64,000 nt of DNA from Nocardiopsis sp. TSRI0078 (GCF_001905145.1 NZ_LWLB01000001.1:434001-498000), one strand, 5' to 3'. Counted from the stretch's first letter, positions 1 through 8,113 are shown. Made by a program: numbers and translations. The notes: generated by a model from the letters alone, not told the origin.

Positions 1-534
1 ACCGCACAGACCGCGTGTGAGGCTCTGGGCGGCCTGGTGGAGGAGGGCAACCCCGAAGCGATGTCCGTCTACGGCGCGCTGACCCTGCAACGGGCGGTCG
101 CCGCCGCACGCCGCAACAACGCCACGGTCGCCTACCGGCACGTGGCCGAGGCCAAGCGGATCGCGGACACCATCGGCGGAGAGCGCAACGACTTCAACAC
201 CGAGTTCGGTCCGGCGAACGTGGGTCTGCACGAGGTGTCCGTGGCGGTGGACCTGGGCGACGCTGGCGTGGCCCTGCGGGCTGCGGACGGCGTGGACGTG
301 TCCATCCTGTCCCCGGAGCGCCGAGGCCGCTTCCTCATCGACGTGGCACGCGCCCAGCTCCAACGCCGCAACGCCGACGCCGCCGTGGCCACCCTGGAGG
401 AGGCAGAGCGGATCACGCCCGAGCAGGTCCACTCGCACCCGATCGTGCGACAGGTCGTGGGTGACCTCCTGGCGATCCAGGACCCCGCCGGAACAGCGCT
501 GACCGGCCTCGCGAGAAGGGTGGGCGCACTCTGA
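1..534 (+). CDS. XRE-type regulator, C-terminal part (5' end outside window)
   Basis: The frame is open at the left edge, so only the last 177 residues are visible. The segments FGPANVGLHEVSVAVDLGD and SPERRGRFLIDVARAQ are typical of the TPR-like C-terminal half of the helix-turn-helix regulators common in and near actinomycete integrative elements. Such proteins have an N-terminal XRE DNA-binding domain, which would lie outside the window. The position ahead of the Pra-like gene suits an element regulator, but its target is unknown. Confidence 0.7.
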   Translation, partial: TAQTACEALGGLVEEGNPEAMSVYGALTLQRAVAAARRNNATVAYRHVAEAKRIADTIGGERNDFNTEFGPANVGLHEVSVAVDLGDAGVALRAADGVDVSILSPERRGRFLIDVARAQLQRRNADAAVATLEEAERITPEQVHSHPIVRQVVGDLLAIQDPAGTALTGLARRVGAL

Positions 535-560
535 GTGCTAGCTAGTACTTCATGTACTAT
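532..560 (+). promoter_or_regulatory. candidate promoter and operator upstream of the Pra-like gene
   Basis: An inverted repeat, AGTAC at 544-548 and GTACT at 554-558, overlaps a -10-like TACTAT at 555-560. The stretch is clearly AT-rich for this genome. The GTAC half-sites recall the operator of the GntR regulator in element 2 (9969-9978). In pSAM2 the pra promoter is repressed by a GntR-family protein, KorSA, so the same logic is plausible here. The -35 is weak. Confidence 0.45.
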
Positions 561-582
561 ACAAAATAAAAAGTGCGGATTA

Positions 583-638
583 GTGTGTGGTGGGTCGCAC
601 AGTCCTTCCTGCTGTGGAAGGCGCGACCGACCACACAC
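583..638 (+). other. long leader hairpin upstream of the Pra-like gene
   Basis: Arms 583-598 and 623-638 (16 bp, one mismatch) enclose a second 6-bp stem, CCTTCC/GGAAGG, giving a very stable nested hairpin. It lies between the candidate promoter near 555 and the start at 675, so it would sit in the 5' leader. A short TTTCGTTT follows. It could be an attenuator, a barrier to read-through from the regulator upstream, or a replication or protein-binding site. Confidence 0.5.
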
Positions 639-674
639 TTTCGTTTGCGCCGACAGGCGCGGTGAGGAGTCCGC

Positions 675-1085
675 ATGGCTATCCAGGGTGCGTTGCCGGT
701 CGAGTTCGGCACGGTGTTCCCGCACGGTGCCTTCGCCCTCGGGGCGGAGGCGATCACCGACTTCGAGACCAAGCGGCCCCAGTTGGACAAGGACACGGGG
801 TTGCCGCTGTGGGCGGTGGACGTGATCGACGCCGACCCCGAAGCACGGGGCAAGGCCAAGTCGGTGAAGGTCAAGGTCGCCGCCGAGGTCTGCCCGACCC
901 TGCCCGACGAGGTCCCGGGGCTGCCCTTCCGGCCGGTCGAGTTCGAGGCGATGGCGGTCATGCCCTACGTCGACGACAACGGCCGTCGTCCCCGGGTGGC
1001 GTACTCGCTGCGCGCCCGTGGCGTGAAGGCTCCCGGCGGCACCGCTGGCGGTCGTCGCGCTCCGGCGGCCAAGGACGCCGCCTGA
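675..1085 (+). CDS. Pra-like replication, integration and excision activator
   Basis: A 136-residue protein preceded by GAGGAG seven bases before ATG. It matches my recollection of the conserved AICE family named after pSAM2 Pra, which activates replication, excision and integration. Recognisable parts are the start MAIQGALPVEFGTVFPHGAF, the central GLPLWAVDVIDADPEARG and LPFRPVEFEAMAVMPYVD. There is no membrane segment, and the last 20 residues are basic and Ala-rich. Its place just ahead of traB is typical. The role is from family memory, not a visible motif. Confidence 0.6.
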   Translation: MAIQGALPVEFGTVFPHGAFALGAEAITDFETKRPQLDKDTGLPLWAVDVIDADPEARGKAKSVKVKVAAEVCPTLPDEVPGLPFRPVEFEAMAVMPYVDDNGRRPRVAYSLRARGVKAPGGTAGGRRAPAAKDAA

Positions 1086-1192
1086 CCCGCCACAAGACAT
1101 GAGACGGGGCGGCCTGGTGCGCCAACACCTAGCCGCCCCTGTGAACCCCTCCCCAAGCCCTTGCACAAGCTTCGTGAAGAGGTGTCCTCAGT

Positions 1193-1444
1193 ATGTCCGA
1201 AAACCGACCCGACCTGTCCACACTGACCGGACCACAGTTGGTCCGGGCCTTCCTCGCCGAGTTCGACAAGCCGCGCACGACACCGGCTGAACGGGCGGCG
1301 TTCTTCGACTTCAAGGCACGGGTGTTCACCGCCATCGCTGAGCGGGACGCCAACCCGGACGCGGCTCGCGCCGCTGCTCGCGCCCGTGTGGCCCGTGACC
1401 GGCTCCTGGCCCAGACCGACACCGTCAACGGCGGTGAAGCGTGA
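1193..1444 (+). CDS. small conserved AICE protein, unknown function
   Basis: An 83-residue, charged, mostly helical protein beginning MSENRPDLSTLTGPQLVRAF and ending in an Ala/Arg-rich helix. Its stop overlaps the GTG start of traB (GTGA at 1441-1444), so the two are translationally coupled. No catalytic motif or membrane segment is visible. Location suggests an accessory role in transfer, which is inference. Confidence 0.6.
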   Translation: MSENRPDLSTLTGPQLVRAFLAEFDKPRTTPAERAAFFDFKARVFTAIAERDANPDAARAAARARVARDRLLAQTDTVNGGEA

Positions 1445-2874
1445 TGCTGCGTCAGCCCAAGGTGGGGGCCGCCCAGACCTCCCCGACCCTCCCCACTCCC
1501 GCCCAGGGAGTACGGTTCACCACTCCCGTCGTGGAGACTCCCGGGATCGTGGTCCTGGCCTCCTGGGTCTGGCGGCTGGTGCGCTTCCTTCTCACCCTGC
1601 CGTTCCGGTTCCCGGTCATGCTCGCCTGCCTGGCCGCTTCTGCCGGGGCGTGGTGGTGGCTGGACTGGCCCGGCCTCACTGCTCTGTGGGGTGCCGCTGT
1701 TGTGGTGTCCCTGGTGTGGTGGCGCACCTGGCCGGACTCCTACCGCACCTGCGTCACCTTGCGTCTGCTGGCGTGGTGGCGGCACCTGTTCGTGTACCGG
1801 CGTCACTGGCAGCCGGTGTTGGTGATCTCCGGGCTGGCCGAGTCCTACCAGGAACGCCGCTACCTGCCCCGTATCCGCCGTGTCCGCTGTAACTCCTGGG
1901 CCGACTACGTGCGCGTCTCGCTGGTGGCCGGAACCTCCCCGGCCGACTTCGAGCACCGCGTGGCCGAGTTGGCGCACGGGTTCGCCGCTCCCTCCTGCCG
2001 GGTCGTGGTCAACGGTCCCCGGGACATCACGTTGGAGTTCCCTCGCCACGACACGTTGGCTGAACCCCTGGACGCCCTTCCAGTTCCTGAGGTCCCGGAC
2101 CTGGACGCGCTCTCGGTCGGCCAGAGGGAAGACGGGTCACCGTGGCTGTTGCGTCTGCACGGAACCCACGTCCTGGTCGTGGGCGTGACGGGGGCCGGCA
2201 AGGGATCGGTGATCTGGTCCACCGTGCGCGCCATCCTCCCCGCTCTGGCCGATGGAACGGCGCAGGTGTGGGCGATTGATCCCAAGCGCATGGAGTTGGC
2301 CTACGGACGCGACCTGTTCGCTCACTACGCCGACACCGGCGAATCCGCGGTGGCCCTGCTCGAAAAGGCAGTAGCGCAGATGCAGGAGCGGGCCGAACGC
2401 TATGCGGGCAAACAGCGCTCCCACATCCCGACCACCGATGACCCGTTCGTCGTCGTGCTCCTGGACGAGGTTGCCTTTCTGACCGCCTATCACCCCGACC
2501 GGGGTGTGCGCCGCCGCGCGGAGAACGCCATCGCCACCCTGACCTCGCAGGGGCGTTCGGTCGGCTTCGCCGTCCTGGCCGCATTGCAGGACCCGCGTAA
2601 GGAGGTCATGAACCTGCGCAACCTCTTCCCCGACAAGGTCGCCCTGCGCCTGGACGAGGCATCGCAGGTGGACATGGTCCTCGGCGAAGGAGCACGCGAA
2701 CGCGGAGCGGAAGCCCACCTGATCGACCCCACCCTTCCCGGGGTGGCCTACGTCCGCATGGAGGGCTCACCGTCCCCGGTGCGGGTGCGGGCCGCCTACG
2801 TCTCCGATGACGACATCACCACTATGGCTGATGGTTACGGGGTGGGTTCCTCTTCTGCGGGAGAGATGGCCTGA
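1441..2874 (+). CDS. TraB-type FtsK/SpoIIIE DNA translocase, element 1
   Basis: A 477-residue membrane-anchored DNA pump. Two hydrophobic segments lie at about residues 35-100, followed by an FtsK-like motor with Walker A GVTGAGKGS at 248-256 and Walker B VVVLLDEVAF near 337-346. Streptomyces TraB proteins form hexamers that move unprocessed double-stranded DNA between mycelial cells, so no relaxase is needed, and none is seen. Start is GTG 1441, coupled to the preceding gene. The C-terminus is short, and a DNA-recognising winged helix is less obvious than in the second TraB at 13298. Confidence 0.85.
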   Translation: MMLRQPKVGAAQTSPTLPTPAQGVRFTTPVVETPGIVVLASWVWRLVRFLLTLPFRFPVMLACLAASAGAWWWLDWPGLTALWGAAVVVSLVWWRTWPDSYRTCVTLRLLAWWRHLFVYRRHWQPVLVISGLAESYQERRYLPRIRRVRCNSWADYVRVSLVAGTSPADFEHRVAELAHGFAAPSCRVVVNGPRDITLEFPRHDTLAEPLDALPVPEVPDLDALSVGQREDGSPWLLRLHGTHVLVVGVTGAGKGSVIWSTVRAILPALADGTAQVWAIDPKRMELAYGRDLFAHYADTGESAVALLEKAVAQMQERAERYAGKQRSHIPTTDDPFVVVLLDEVAFLTAYHPDRGVRRRAENAIATLTSQGRSVGFAVLAALQDPRKEVMNLRNLFPDKVALRLDEASQVDMVLGEGARERGAEAHLIDPTLPGVAYVRMEGSPSPVRVRAAYVSDDDITTMADGYGVGSSSAGEMA

Positions 2875-3062
2875 TGCTCGCGATATTCGGCCAGTTCGAC
2901 CCGATAGAGAAGAGCGGCGTACACCAGGCACACCACTCCGCAGAAGAGCACCCACACAATCGTGGAAAGCACCAGGAAGTCGAACACCGCCCCAGCAATG
3001 CCGAACGCAATCAGGCCGACGCTGAAGAGCAAGTATCTGAGTCGTGGTCGCCGGGGCCTCAT
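2835..3062 (-). CDS. small two-helix membrane protein
   Basis: A 75-residue protein on the strand opposite the transfer genes, overlapping the traB 3' end by 40 bp. A basic N-terminus (RPRRPRLR) precedes two hydrophobic segments at about 10-28 and 31-53, then an acidic tail. The 15-bp sequence just upstream, containing the likely GGGAGA ribosome site, is repeated exactly before the next membrane protein (3347-3361). Function is unknown; small membrane Spd-like proteins are common in these elements. Confidence 0.55.
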   Translation of the reverse strand: MRPRRPRLRYLLFSVGLIAFGIAGAVFDFLVLSTIVWVLFCGVVCLVYAALLYRVELAEYREHQAISPAEEEPTP

Positions 3063-3113
3063 ACGGTGGGGGTCTCCCGCTCTCTGGGTGTACTCGGTCA
3101 GGCTGGCAACGGG

Positions 3114-3344
3114 CTACGAGGCAGGCCCCTCGTCTTCGGAGGGCGCGGGCTGCTGGGCACTCTTCTTACGCCCGTAACGCTCCCACGCGGCCCAGCCGAA
3201 CAGAGCCGCGTAGTAAACACCCATCCACGCCAAGGCAGCCACGGGATTCACGTAGCTCAGCAACAGCATCCCCACGAAGTAGGGGAAGCCAAAGTTGATC
3301 ATGCCTCGCAGGAGCCAGCGGTCCGAGGATCGGGTGGGGCTCAT
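3114..3344 (-). CDS. small membrane protein
   Basis: A 76-residue protein with hydrophobic segments at about 18-33 and 35-52, followed by a basic then acidic tail (YGRKKSAQQPAPSEDEG). It lies upstream of the other minus-strand membrane gene, 51 bp away, and shares its upstream 15-bp sequence, so the pair probably arose or is expressed together. It faces away from repSA. Function is not recognisable. Confidence 0.55.
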   Translation of the reverse strand: MSPTRSSDRWLLRGMINFGFPYFVGMLLLSYVNPVAALAWMGVYYAALFGWAAWERYGRKKSAQQPAPSEDEGPAS

Positions 3345-3385
3345 CGGGTGGGGGTCTCCCGGTCTGTGGTTGTGGGGGTGGGCTG

Positions 3386-5077
3386 ATGCCGACGCCTACC
3401 GGTAAGTCCACCCGGGCCGAACGCCTCGCGCAACCGCTGGCCCGTGAGGTGGCCGAACAGGTCGCCGCCGACCACGGCGTGTGCATCCGCCCCGTGTCCC
3501 TTCGACGCACGAACATCGCGACCGGTGCCAGTGAGGTGATCGACGTTCCGTGCGGGTCCACGCTGGAATCCCGGTGCCCGGCCTGCGCTAAAAGGAAGCG
3601 GTCGCTGCGGCGGATCCAGTGCGAGGAGGGTTGGCACCTGGCTGAGGAACCCGTCGTGGAACCTGACCCGCCGTCCGAGGAACAGCGCTCGTGGGTGGAG
3701 CAGCGGGCCGTGGTGACCGCCGAACGGGATCGCCTCGCCGCCACGGGGTCGGCCTCGGTCGAGGATCTGTCCGCGTTGGATGTGGCGATCGCGGACCTGG
3801 ACGAGGAGATCACCGCCTCCGGCCTACGCGGCTCCATCACCCGCTCCACAGACTCCCCGGCCTCGTCCGGGACCCGGCGAGTGCGCTCGACCAAGCGGCG
3901 TCAGGACGTGCCCGACCTTCCCAAGCGACCCATGACGAGGAAGACGGTCGGCCGCGCGTTCACCGATCCTGCCTCGGGCAAGGTGTTCCGGCCCTCGCTG
4001 TTCATCACCCTGACGTTGGACTCCTACGGGCGGGTGCGCTCGGACGGCACTCCAGTGGATCCCTCGACGTATGACTACCGGCGGGCCGCTCGGGACACCC
4101 TGCACTTCTCCAAGCTCATCGACCGGTTCGTGCAGAACCTCCGACGGGTCGCGGGGTTCAATGTCCAGTACTTCGCGGCCGTGGAACCCCAACGGCGGTT
4201 GACTCCGCATCTGCATATGGCCACCCGTGGCACGATTCCTCGGGCCGAGCTGCGCCAGATCGCCGCCGCGACCTACCACCAGGTGTGGTGGCCCGCCGCT
4301 GACACGGTCCGCTTCGAGGGCGACCACCTGCCGGTCTGGGACGAGGACGCCGGGACCTACCTCGACCCGGCCACGGGTGAAGTGCTGCCCACTTGGGACG
4401 AGGCACTGGACACCCTCGATGATGACCCGGACGCGGAGCCCTTCCACGTGGTCCGCTTCGGCCGACAGGTGGACGCCAAAGGGGTCGTGGCCGGGTCCGA
4501 GGACGCGTCCCGGTGTGTGCGCTACCTGGCGAAGTACCTGACCAAGGACATCGCCGACTGCCACACCGTCGAAACGATCTCGCAGGAACAGCACGTGGAC
4601 CGGCTCCTGGAGGCGCTGCGCTTCGAGCCGTGCTCGCCCCGGTGCTCCAACTGGCTCCGGTACGGCATCCAACCCGACCAGCCCAAAGCCGGTCTGCGTC
4701 CCGGGTTCTGCCGGTCCAAGGCGCACCGCCGCGAACACCTGGGCTACGCGGGCCGCCGCGTCCTGGTCTCGCGCAAGTGGTCGGGAAAGACCCTGGCCGA
4801 CCACAAGGCGGACCGCTTGGCCTGGGTCCTCAACGCCCTCGGTGTCGACCCCGCCAACGAGGACCAGGCGGACGAGGACAACCCGCGTTCCCCGGTGCTG
4901 GCCTCGGTCTCCTCGGGCTCCTTCGCCTGGGAACTGGCACGCCCCACTGATCCCGACGTGGCCCCTCGGGAGCAACGCCTCCTCCGCGCGGTGGGTGAAG
5001 CACTCAAACGCCGCGCCCAACTCGACGCCGCACGCACTCCCGAACTTTCGGCAACTCCTGAGCAGGAAGCAGCGTGA
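3386..5077 (+). CDS. RepSA-like rolling-circle replication initiator
   Basis: A 563-residue protein with the hallmarks of the pSAM2 RepSA family: a Cys cluster (C56, C64, C67; CPAC) near the N-terminus, the HUH-like metal-binding HLH at 275-277 in HLHMATRG, and RYLAKYLTK from residue 379. Such initiators nick the double-strand origin to start rolling-circle replication of the excised element. A second Cys-rich stretch (CSPRCSNWLRYG) follows. The stop overlaps the xis start. Expected origin sequences near the gene could not be identified by eye. Confidence 0.88.
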   Translation: MPTPTGKSTRAERLAQPLAREVAEQVAADHGVCIRPVSLRRTNIATGASEVIDVPCGSTLESRCPACAKRKRSLRRIQCEEGWHLAEEPVVEPDPPSEEQRSWVEQRAVVTAERDRLAATGSASVEDLSALDVAIADLDEEITASGLRGSITRSTDSPASSGTRRVRSTKRRQDVPDLPKRPMTRKTVGRAFTDPASGKVFRPSLFITLTLDSYGRVRSDGTPVDPSTYDYRRAARDTLHFSKLIDRFVQNLRRVAGFNVQYFAAVEPQRRLTPHLHMATRGTIPRAELRQIAAATYHQVWWPAADTVRFEGDHLPVWDEDAGTYLDPATGEVLPTWDEALDTLDDDPDAEPFHVVRFGRQVDAKGVVAGSEDASRCVRYLAKYLTKDIADCHTVETISQEQHVDRLLEALRFEPCSPRCSNWLRYGIQPDQPKAGLRPGFCRSKAHRREHLGYAGRRVLVSRKWSGKTLADHKADRLAWVLNALGVDPANEDQADEDNPRSPVLASVSSGSFAWELARPTDPDVAPREQRLLRAVGEALKRRAQLDAARTPELSATPEQEAA

Positions 5078-5256
5078 TCATGACCGAACTCCTCCTGACC
5101 GTCGAAGAGGCCGCCGAGCGTCTGCGGGTGAGCCGCTGGATGATCTACAACCTCATCCGCTCCCGCACCCTCCGCACCGTCAAGATCGGGCGTCGCCGCC
5201 TGGTCCCCGTCGCCGCGCTCCCCGAGTGCCTGGAAGCCCTGGAGGACGCCGCGTGA
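5074..5256 (+). CDS. excisionase (Xis), MerR/HTH_17-like
   Basis: A 60-residue helix-turn-helix protein: LLTVEEAAERLRVSRWMIYN contains the helix-turn-helix, followed by IRSRTLRTVKIGRRRLVP, the typical excisionase wing. Such proteins bind near the attachment site and push the integrase towards excision. GTG 5074 overlaps the rep stop; ATG 5080 is an alternative start. The stop overlaps the GTG start of the integrase, so rep, xis and int form one coupled operon as in pSAM2. Confidence 0.88.
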   Translation: MIMTELLLTVEEAAERLRVSRWMIYNLIRSRTLRTVKIGRRRLVPVAALPECLEALEDAA

Positions 5257-6500
5257 GCGCTTCTGAGAGCAACACCAGCCGTCGCAGGGGTCGCAGGCGC
5301 GCCAACGGCGAGGGAAGCGTCTGGCAGCGCAAGGACGGCCGCTGGGCCTTCGCGGGGTACGTGCTGACCACCGGGGGCACCTACAAGCGCGTACAGGGCT
5401 ACGGCCGCGACCAGGCGGACGCCCGGACCAAGCTGAACAGGCTTCTGGCCGACTCCGACCGAGGCATCCCCGTCGCTTCGGAGAACTGGACGGTGGCCGA
5501 GTACCTGGACTACTGGCTGGAACACGTCGTGCGCGCCGAACGCCGCCCCAAGACCGTGCAGGGGTACGAAGGCGTCGTCCGTCGCTACCTCGTCCCCAGC
5601 TTGGGAAAGAAGCGGCTGGCCAAGCTCACCGTTCGGGATGTGCGGTCCTTCGTCACGAACATTCGGCAACTGTGCCAGTGCTGCCGCAACGGCATCGACG
5701 CCGCCCGGGACGAACCCCGCTGCTGCGCGCTCCCCCAACCCCAATGCTGCGAGCACAGGCTCTCCGCGCGCATGGTGCAGTCCATCCACGCCGTCTTGCG
5801 CAACGCGCTCCAAACGGCGGTCCGTGAGGAGGTGATCCCGCGCAACGTGGCGTCCCTGGTCAAGGTCTCTCCCCCGCGCTACGCGGTGAACCGGGGCCTG
5901 GACGTCGCCCAGTCCCGGCGTCTGCTCAAGGCGTCGGAGAACGACCGGTTCCACGCCCTCTACGTCCTGGCGCTGTGCCTGGGCCTTCGTCGGGGCGAAC
6001 TGCTCGGGCTGCGCTGGTGTGACGTCGACCTGGAGGCGGGTCGTCTGGAGGTGGTCCACACCCTGCAACGGGTAGGCGGAAAGCTCTCCCTGGTACCGCC
6101 CAAGACCGACGACTCGGCGCGGACCGTCCCCCTCCCCGGCTTCTGCGTGGACGCGCTCAAGGCGCACCGGAAGCGGCAGTTCCTCGAACGCTCGGACGCC
6201 TTCCCCGGCTGGGAGGAACACGGACTCGTCTTCCCCTCCCGCAGGGGGACTCCCCTGGAGCCGGACAACCTTCGGCGGAGCTGGGAGCCGCTGCGGCGCG
6301 AGGCCGGCCTGGAAGGGGTGCGCTTCCACAACCTTCGGCACACGTGCGTGACGCTGCTGCTGAACCTGGAGGTGCCGCCACAGGTGGTCCGGGAGATCGT
6401 CGGGCACAGCGACATCGGGGTCACGATGACCATCTACGCGCACGCCTCACTCGACGACAAGCGGCGGGCACTGGGGAAGCTCGGGGAAGCGCTCGGCTGA
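5253..6500 (+). CDS. tyrosine integrase, element 1
   Basis: A 415-residue site-specific recombinase. GTG 5253 was chosen because it overlaps the xis stop (GTGA). Catalytic residues are R246 (LGLRRGELLGL), H359-R362 (HNLRHT), H385 (GHSDIG) and Y395 (TIYAH). The N-terminal SAM-like domain begins near residue 75. A Cys-rich insertion (CQCCRNG, CCALPQPQCCEH) at about 145-170 could bind a metal. The gene ends 84 bp before the tRNA-Phe-derived repeat, which marks its target. It differs in length and sequence from the element 2 integrase. Confidence 0.93.
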   Translation: MSASESNTSRRRGRRRANGEGSVWQRKDGRWAFAGYVLTTGGTYKRVQGYGRDQADARTKLNRLLADSDRGIPVASENWTVAEYLDYWLEHVVRAERRPKTVQGYEGVVRRYLVPSLGKKRLAKLTVRDVRSFVTNIRQLCQCCRNGIDAARDEPRCCALPQPQCCEHRLSARMVQSIHAVLRNALQTAVREEVIPRNVASLVKVSPPRYAVNRGLDVAQSRRLLKASENDRFHALYVLALCLGLRRGELLGLRWCDVDLEAGRLEVVHTLQRVGGKLSLVPPKTDDSARTVPLPGFCVDALKAHRKRQFLERSDAFPGWEEHGLVFPSRRGTPLEPDNLRRSWEPLRREAGLEGVRFHNLRHTCVTLLLNLEVPPQVVREIVGHSDIGVTMTIYAHASLDDKRRALGKLGEALG

Positions 6501-6540
6501 ACCGGTTACTGTCACGTTGCTGTCAACGGGGCACGAAAAA

Positions 6541-6565
6541 CGCCCGGAGCCATGGTCTCCGGGCG
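6541..6565 (-). terminator. hairpin next to the attachment site
   Basis: A perfect 9-bp stem, CGCCCGGAG/CTCCGGGCG, with loop CCATGGT. The run of A on its left (6536-6540) becomes a T-run on the minus strand, so it suits minus-strand transcription, such as a tRNA-Phe transcript reading left when this copy was the tRNA-proximal site. It also lies downstream of int on the plus strand but lacks a T-run there. Confidence 0.5.
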
Positions 6566-6584
6566 CCGGTACTGCTCAGTGTGC

Positions 6585-6627
6585 GTGGCTAGGGGCGGGG
6601 TCGAACCGCCGACCTTCCGCTTTTCAG
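6585..6627 (-). repeat. attachment-site repeat: tRNA-Phe 3' half, copy 1
   Basis: These 43 bp are identical to 19331-19373, which holds the 3' half of the complete tRNA-Phe gene. Homology stops at 6628, in the anticodon stem, so this is not a functional tRNA. It separates the integrase of element 1 from the cargo of element 2 and is the junction left by tandem integration at the same target. Confidence 0.92.
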
Positions 6628-6894
6628 TAGGCCACACTGACCAGAGAAGCACCTGCGCTGACCTGGATCGACAGCTCCATAGTCTCGGACGTAGTCGAAC
6701 TTGGCCGCATATTAGCCGTCACTGCTTGCGGTTCCCGAGCAACCATGCAGCAGAGTCACCCCTTGAGCTCCCTGCGGTTCGCCAGCCAAGCTGGGGGTAG
6801 AGAGCCGGTACGGCCAAGGTAGCCCAAGACAGTACAGGCTCCTGCTGAGATGCAATACTGGCCCTCCAGCGAGCTAGCCAGAGGAGGACCTACC

Positions 6895-7623
6895 ATGCCT
6901 CGCACACTCGCGAGCGTTCCTCCGCTCGACGATCCGGCCTACACTACACCGATCTACCATCGCCCAGAGGTTGCGCGCCTAATAGGCATCCGACCAAACA
7001 CCCTGCGCAACTGGGCCAAGGGTTACATCATTAAGCGACCGGGGAGGTACGACACCTCCTCGAAGGCGCTCATCACAACCATCCCCACCGCCAATGGGCG
7101 CGGACCGAGCATTCCTTTTGTAGGCCTAGCCGAGTCATACATGCTTGCAGCATTCCGCCAGGCCGGAGTACCAATGCAAAGGATCAGGCCTGCCTTGCGG
7201 CGCCTCGAAGAACAAATTGGCCTACCTCAGGCGCTAGCCAGCGAACAACTGATGACGGACGGCGCTGAGGTTCTCTGGGAATACAGAGAAACCACTGACA
7301 ACCCCTTGGAAAAAGAAGTCGTGGACGAACTTGTCGTCCTACGCAACGGCCAGGGCGTTTTTCGCGAGGTAGTCAAAGACTACCTGGTTCGAGTCAGTTA
7401 CGAAGATGGATGGGCCAAAGTCATCCACTTGCCAACATGGAAGAATGCCGACATCTTTGTTGACCCAAGGATCAACGGCGGGAAGCCCACTGTAGCCAGA
7501 AGAGGGATCCGCGTGAGCGATATCATTGATCGCTCAACCGCTGGCGAGAGCAGCGAAGACCTGGCATACGACTATGAACTCGAGATCAGCGAAGTGGAAT
7601 CTATAATTTCAGGCGCAGCTTAG
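6895..7623 (+). CDS. MerR-like HTH/DUF433 protein, probable antitoxin
   Basis: A 242-residue protein. ATG 6895 follows GAGGAGG and was preferred over an upstream ATG at 6850 without a ribosome site. The N-terminus (VARLIGIRPNTLRNWAKGY) is a helix-turn-helix. The C-terminus, KNADIFVDPRINGGKPTVAR then GIRVSDIIDR, resembles DUF433 antitoxins. The next gene, 11 bp on, encodes a PIN-like protein, supporting a toxin-antitoxin pair. Codon use is clearly AT-richer than its neighbours, a sign of recent acquisition. Confidence 0.75.
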   Translation: MPRTLASVPPLDDPAYTTPIYHRPEVARLIGIRPNTLRNWAKGYIIKRPGRYDTSSKALITTIPTANGRGPSIPFVGLAESYMLAAFRQAGVPMQRIRPALRRLEEQIGLPQALASEQLMTDGAEVLWEYRETTDNPLEKEVVDELVVLRNGQGVFREVVKDYLVRVSYEDGWAKVIHLPTWKNADIFVDPRINGGKPTVARRGIRVSDIIDRSTAGESSEDLAYDYELEISEVESIISGAA

Positions 7624-7634
7624 TCGAGGAATCA

Positions 7635-8054
7635 ATGACTCCCCCCCTTGATGGCCTGACGTTCTTTCTCGATAGAGGCCTCGGATCCCGTATCGTAGCC
7701 AAAGCCCTCAGGGAACAAGGGTGGCGCCTGGAAACGATGGATGAGCGGTACGGCAAGCAGGCTTCTCAGAACATCCAAGACGTCCAATGGATATCCGAAG
7801 CCACAAGCAACGGTGACGTGCTTTTGTGCAAGGACCTGAGAATTGCCTCAAACCCGCTCGAAGCCCGATGCATCTACATGAACAACTCTCGCGTCTTCGG
7901 CCTAAAGAACCGACACATGACGGGGCCACAAATGGCCGATTTGTTCATTTCCATGGGCACGAAGATCGGGAATATGGCACGCGGAGCCAATGGCCCTTAT
8001 GTCGTCTCCGTATCCTCTGATTCCTTGAAGAGAAGGAAGCTTCTATTCCCCTAG
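7635..8054 (+). CDS. PIN-like domain protein, probable toxin
   Basis: A 139-residue protein starting at ATG 7635 after a GAGGAA ribosome site. FFLDRGLGSRIVAKALREQG, the later GDVLLCKDLRI and the central basic region resemble the PIN-like (DUF5615/VapC45-type) toxins usually paired with DUF433 antitoxins. The D13 and D66-type acidic residues could bind metal for RNA cleavage. Low GC matches the partner gene. Activity is inferred from family and pairing only. Confidence 0.7.
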   Translation: MTPPLDGLTFFLDRGLGSRIVAKALREQGWRLETMDERYGKQASQNIQDVQWISEATSNGDVLLCKDLRIASNPLEARCIYMNNSRVFGLKNRHMTGPQMADLFISMGTKIGNMARGANGPYVVSVSSDSLKRRKLLFP

Positions 8055-8070
8055 AAGGGGGGAACACAGA

Positions 8071-8104
8071 AAAACCCGGATCAAACGACCCGGGCTTCCT
8101 TTTT
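8071..8104. terminator. bidirectional terminator between converging genes
   Basis: A stem CCCGG/CCGGG around 8075-8094 is flanked by an A-run on the left (8070-8074) and a T-run on the right (8100-8104), so it can end both the TA pair on the plus strand and the gntR-purC-orf80 operon on the minus strand. The GC stem is short. Confidence 0.6.
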
Positions 8105-8113
8105 CCTGTCTAA

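Larger units (their letters stand above)
1..6584 (+). mobile_element. AICE element 1, pSAM2-like (left end outside window)
   Basis: Gene order follows pSAM2-type actinomycete integrative and conjugative elements: regulator, Pra-like protein, small ORF, TraB/FtsK translocase, RepSA-like rolling-circle initiator, excisionase, tyrosine integrase. The integrase ends 84 bp before a 43-bp copy of the tRNA-Phe 3' half, the expected right-hand attachment site. The left end and its site are beyond the window, so completeness cannot be judged. All visible core genes have intact reading frames. Confidence 0.85.

Noticed and set aside
6585..6660. A tRNA-Phe gene at the first repeat
   Set aside because: Only the 3' half is present; after 6627 the sequence no longer pairs to form the anticodon, D and acceptor stems.
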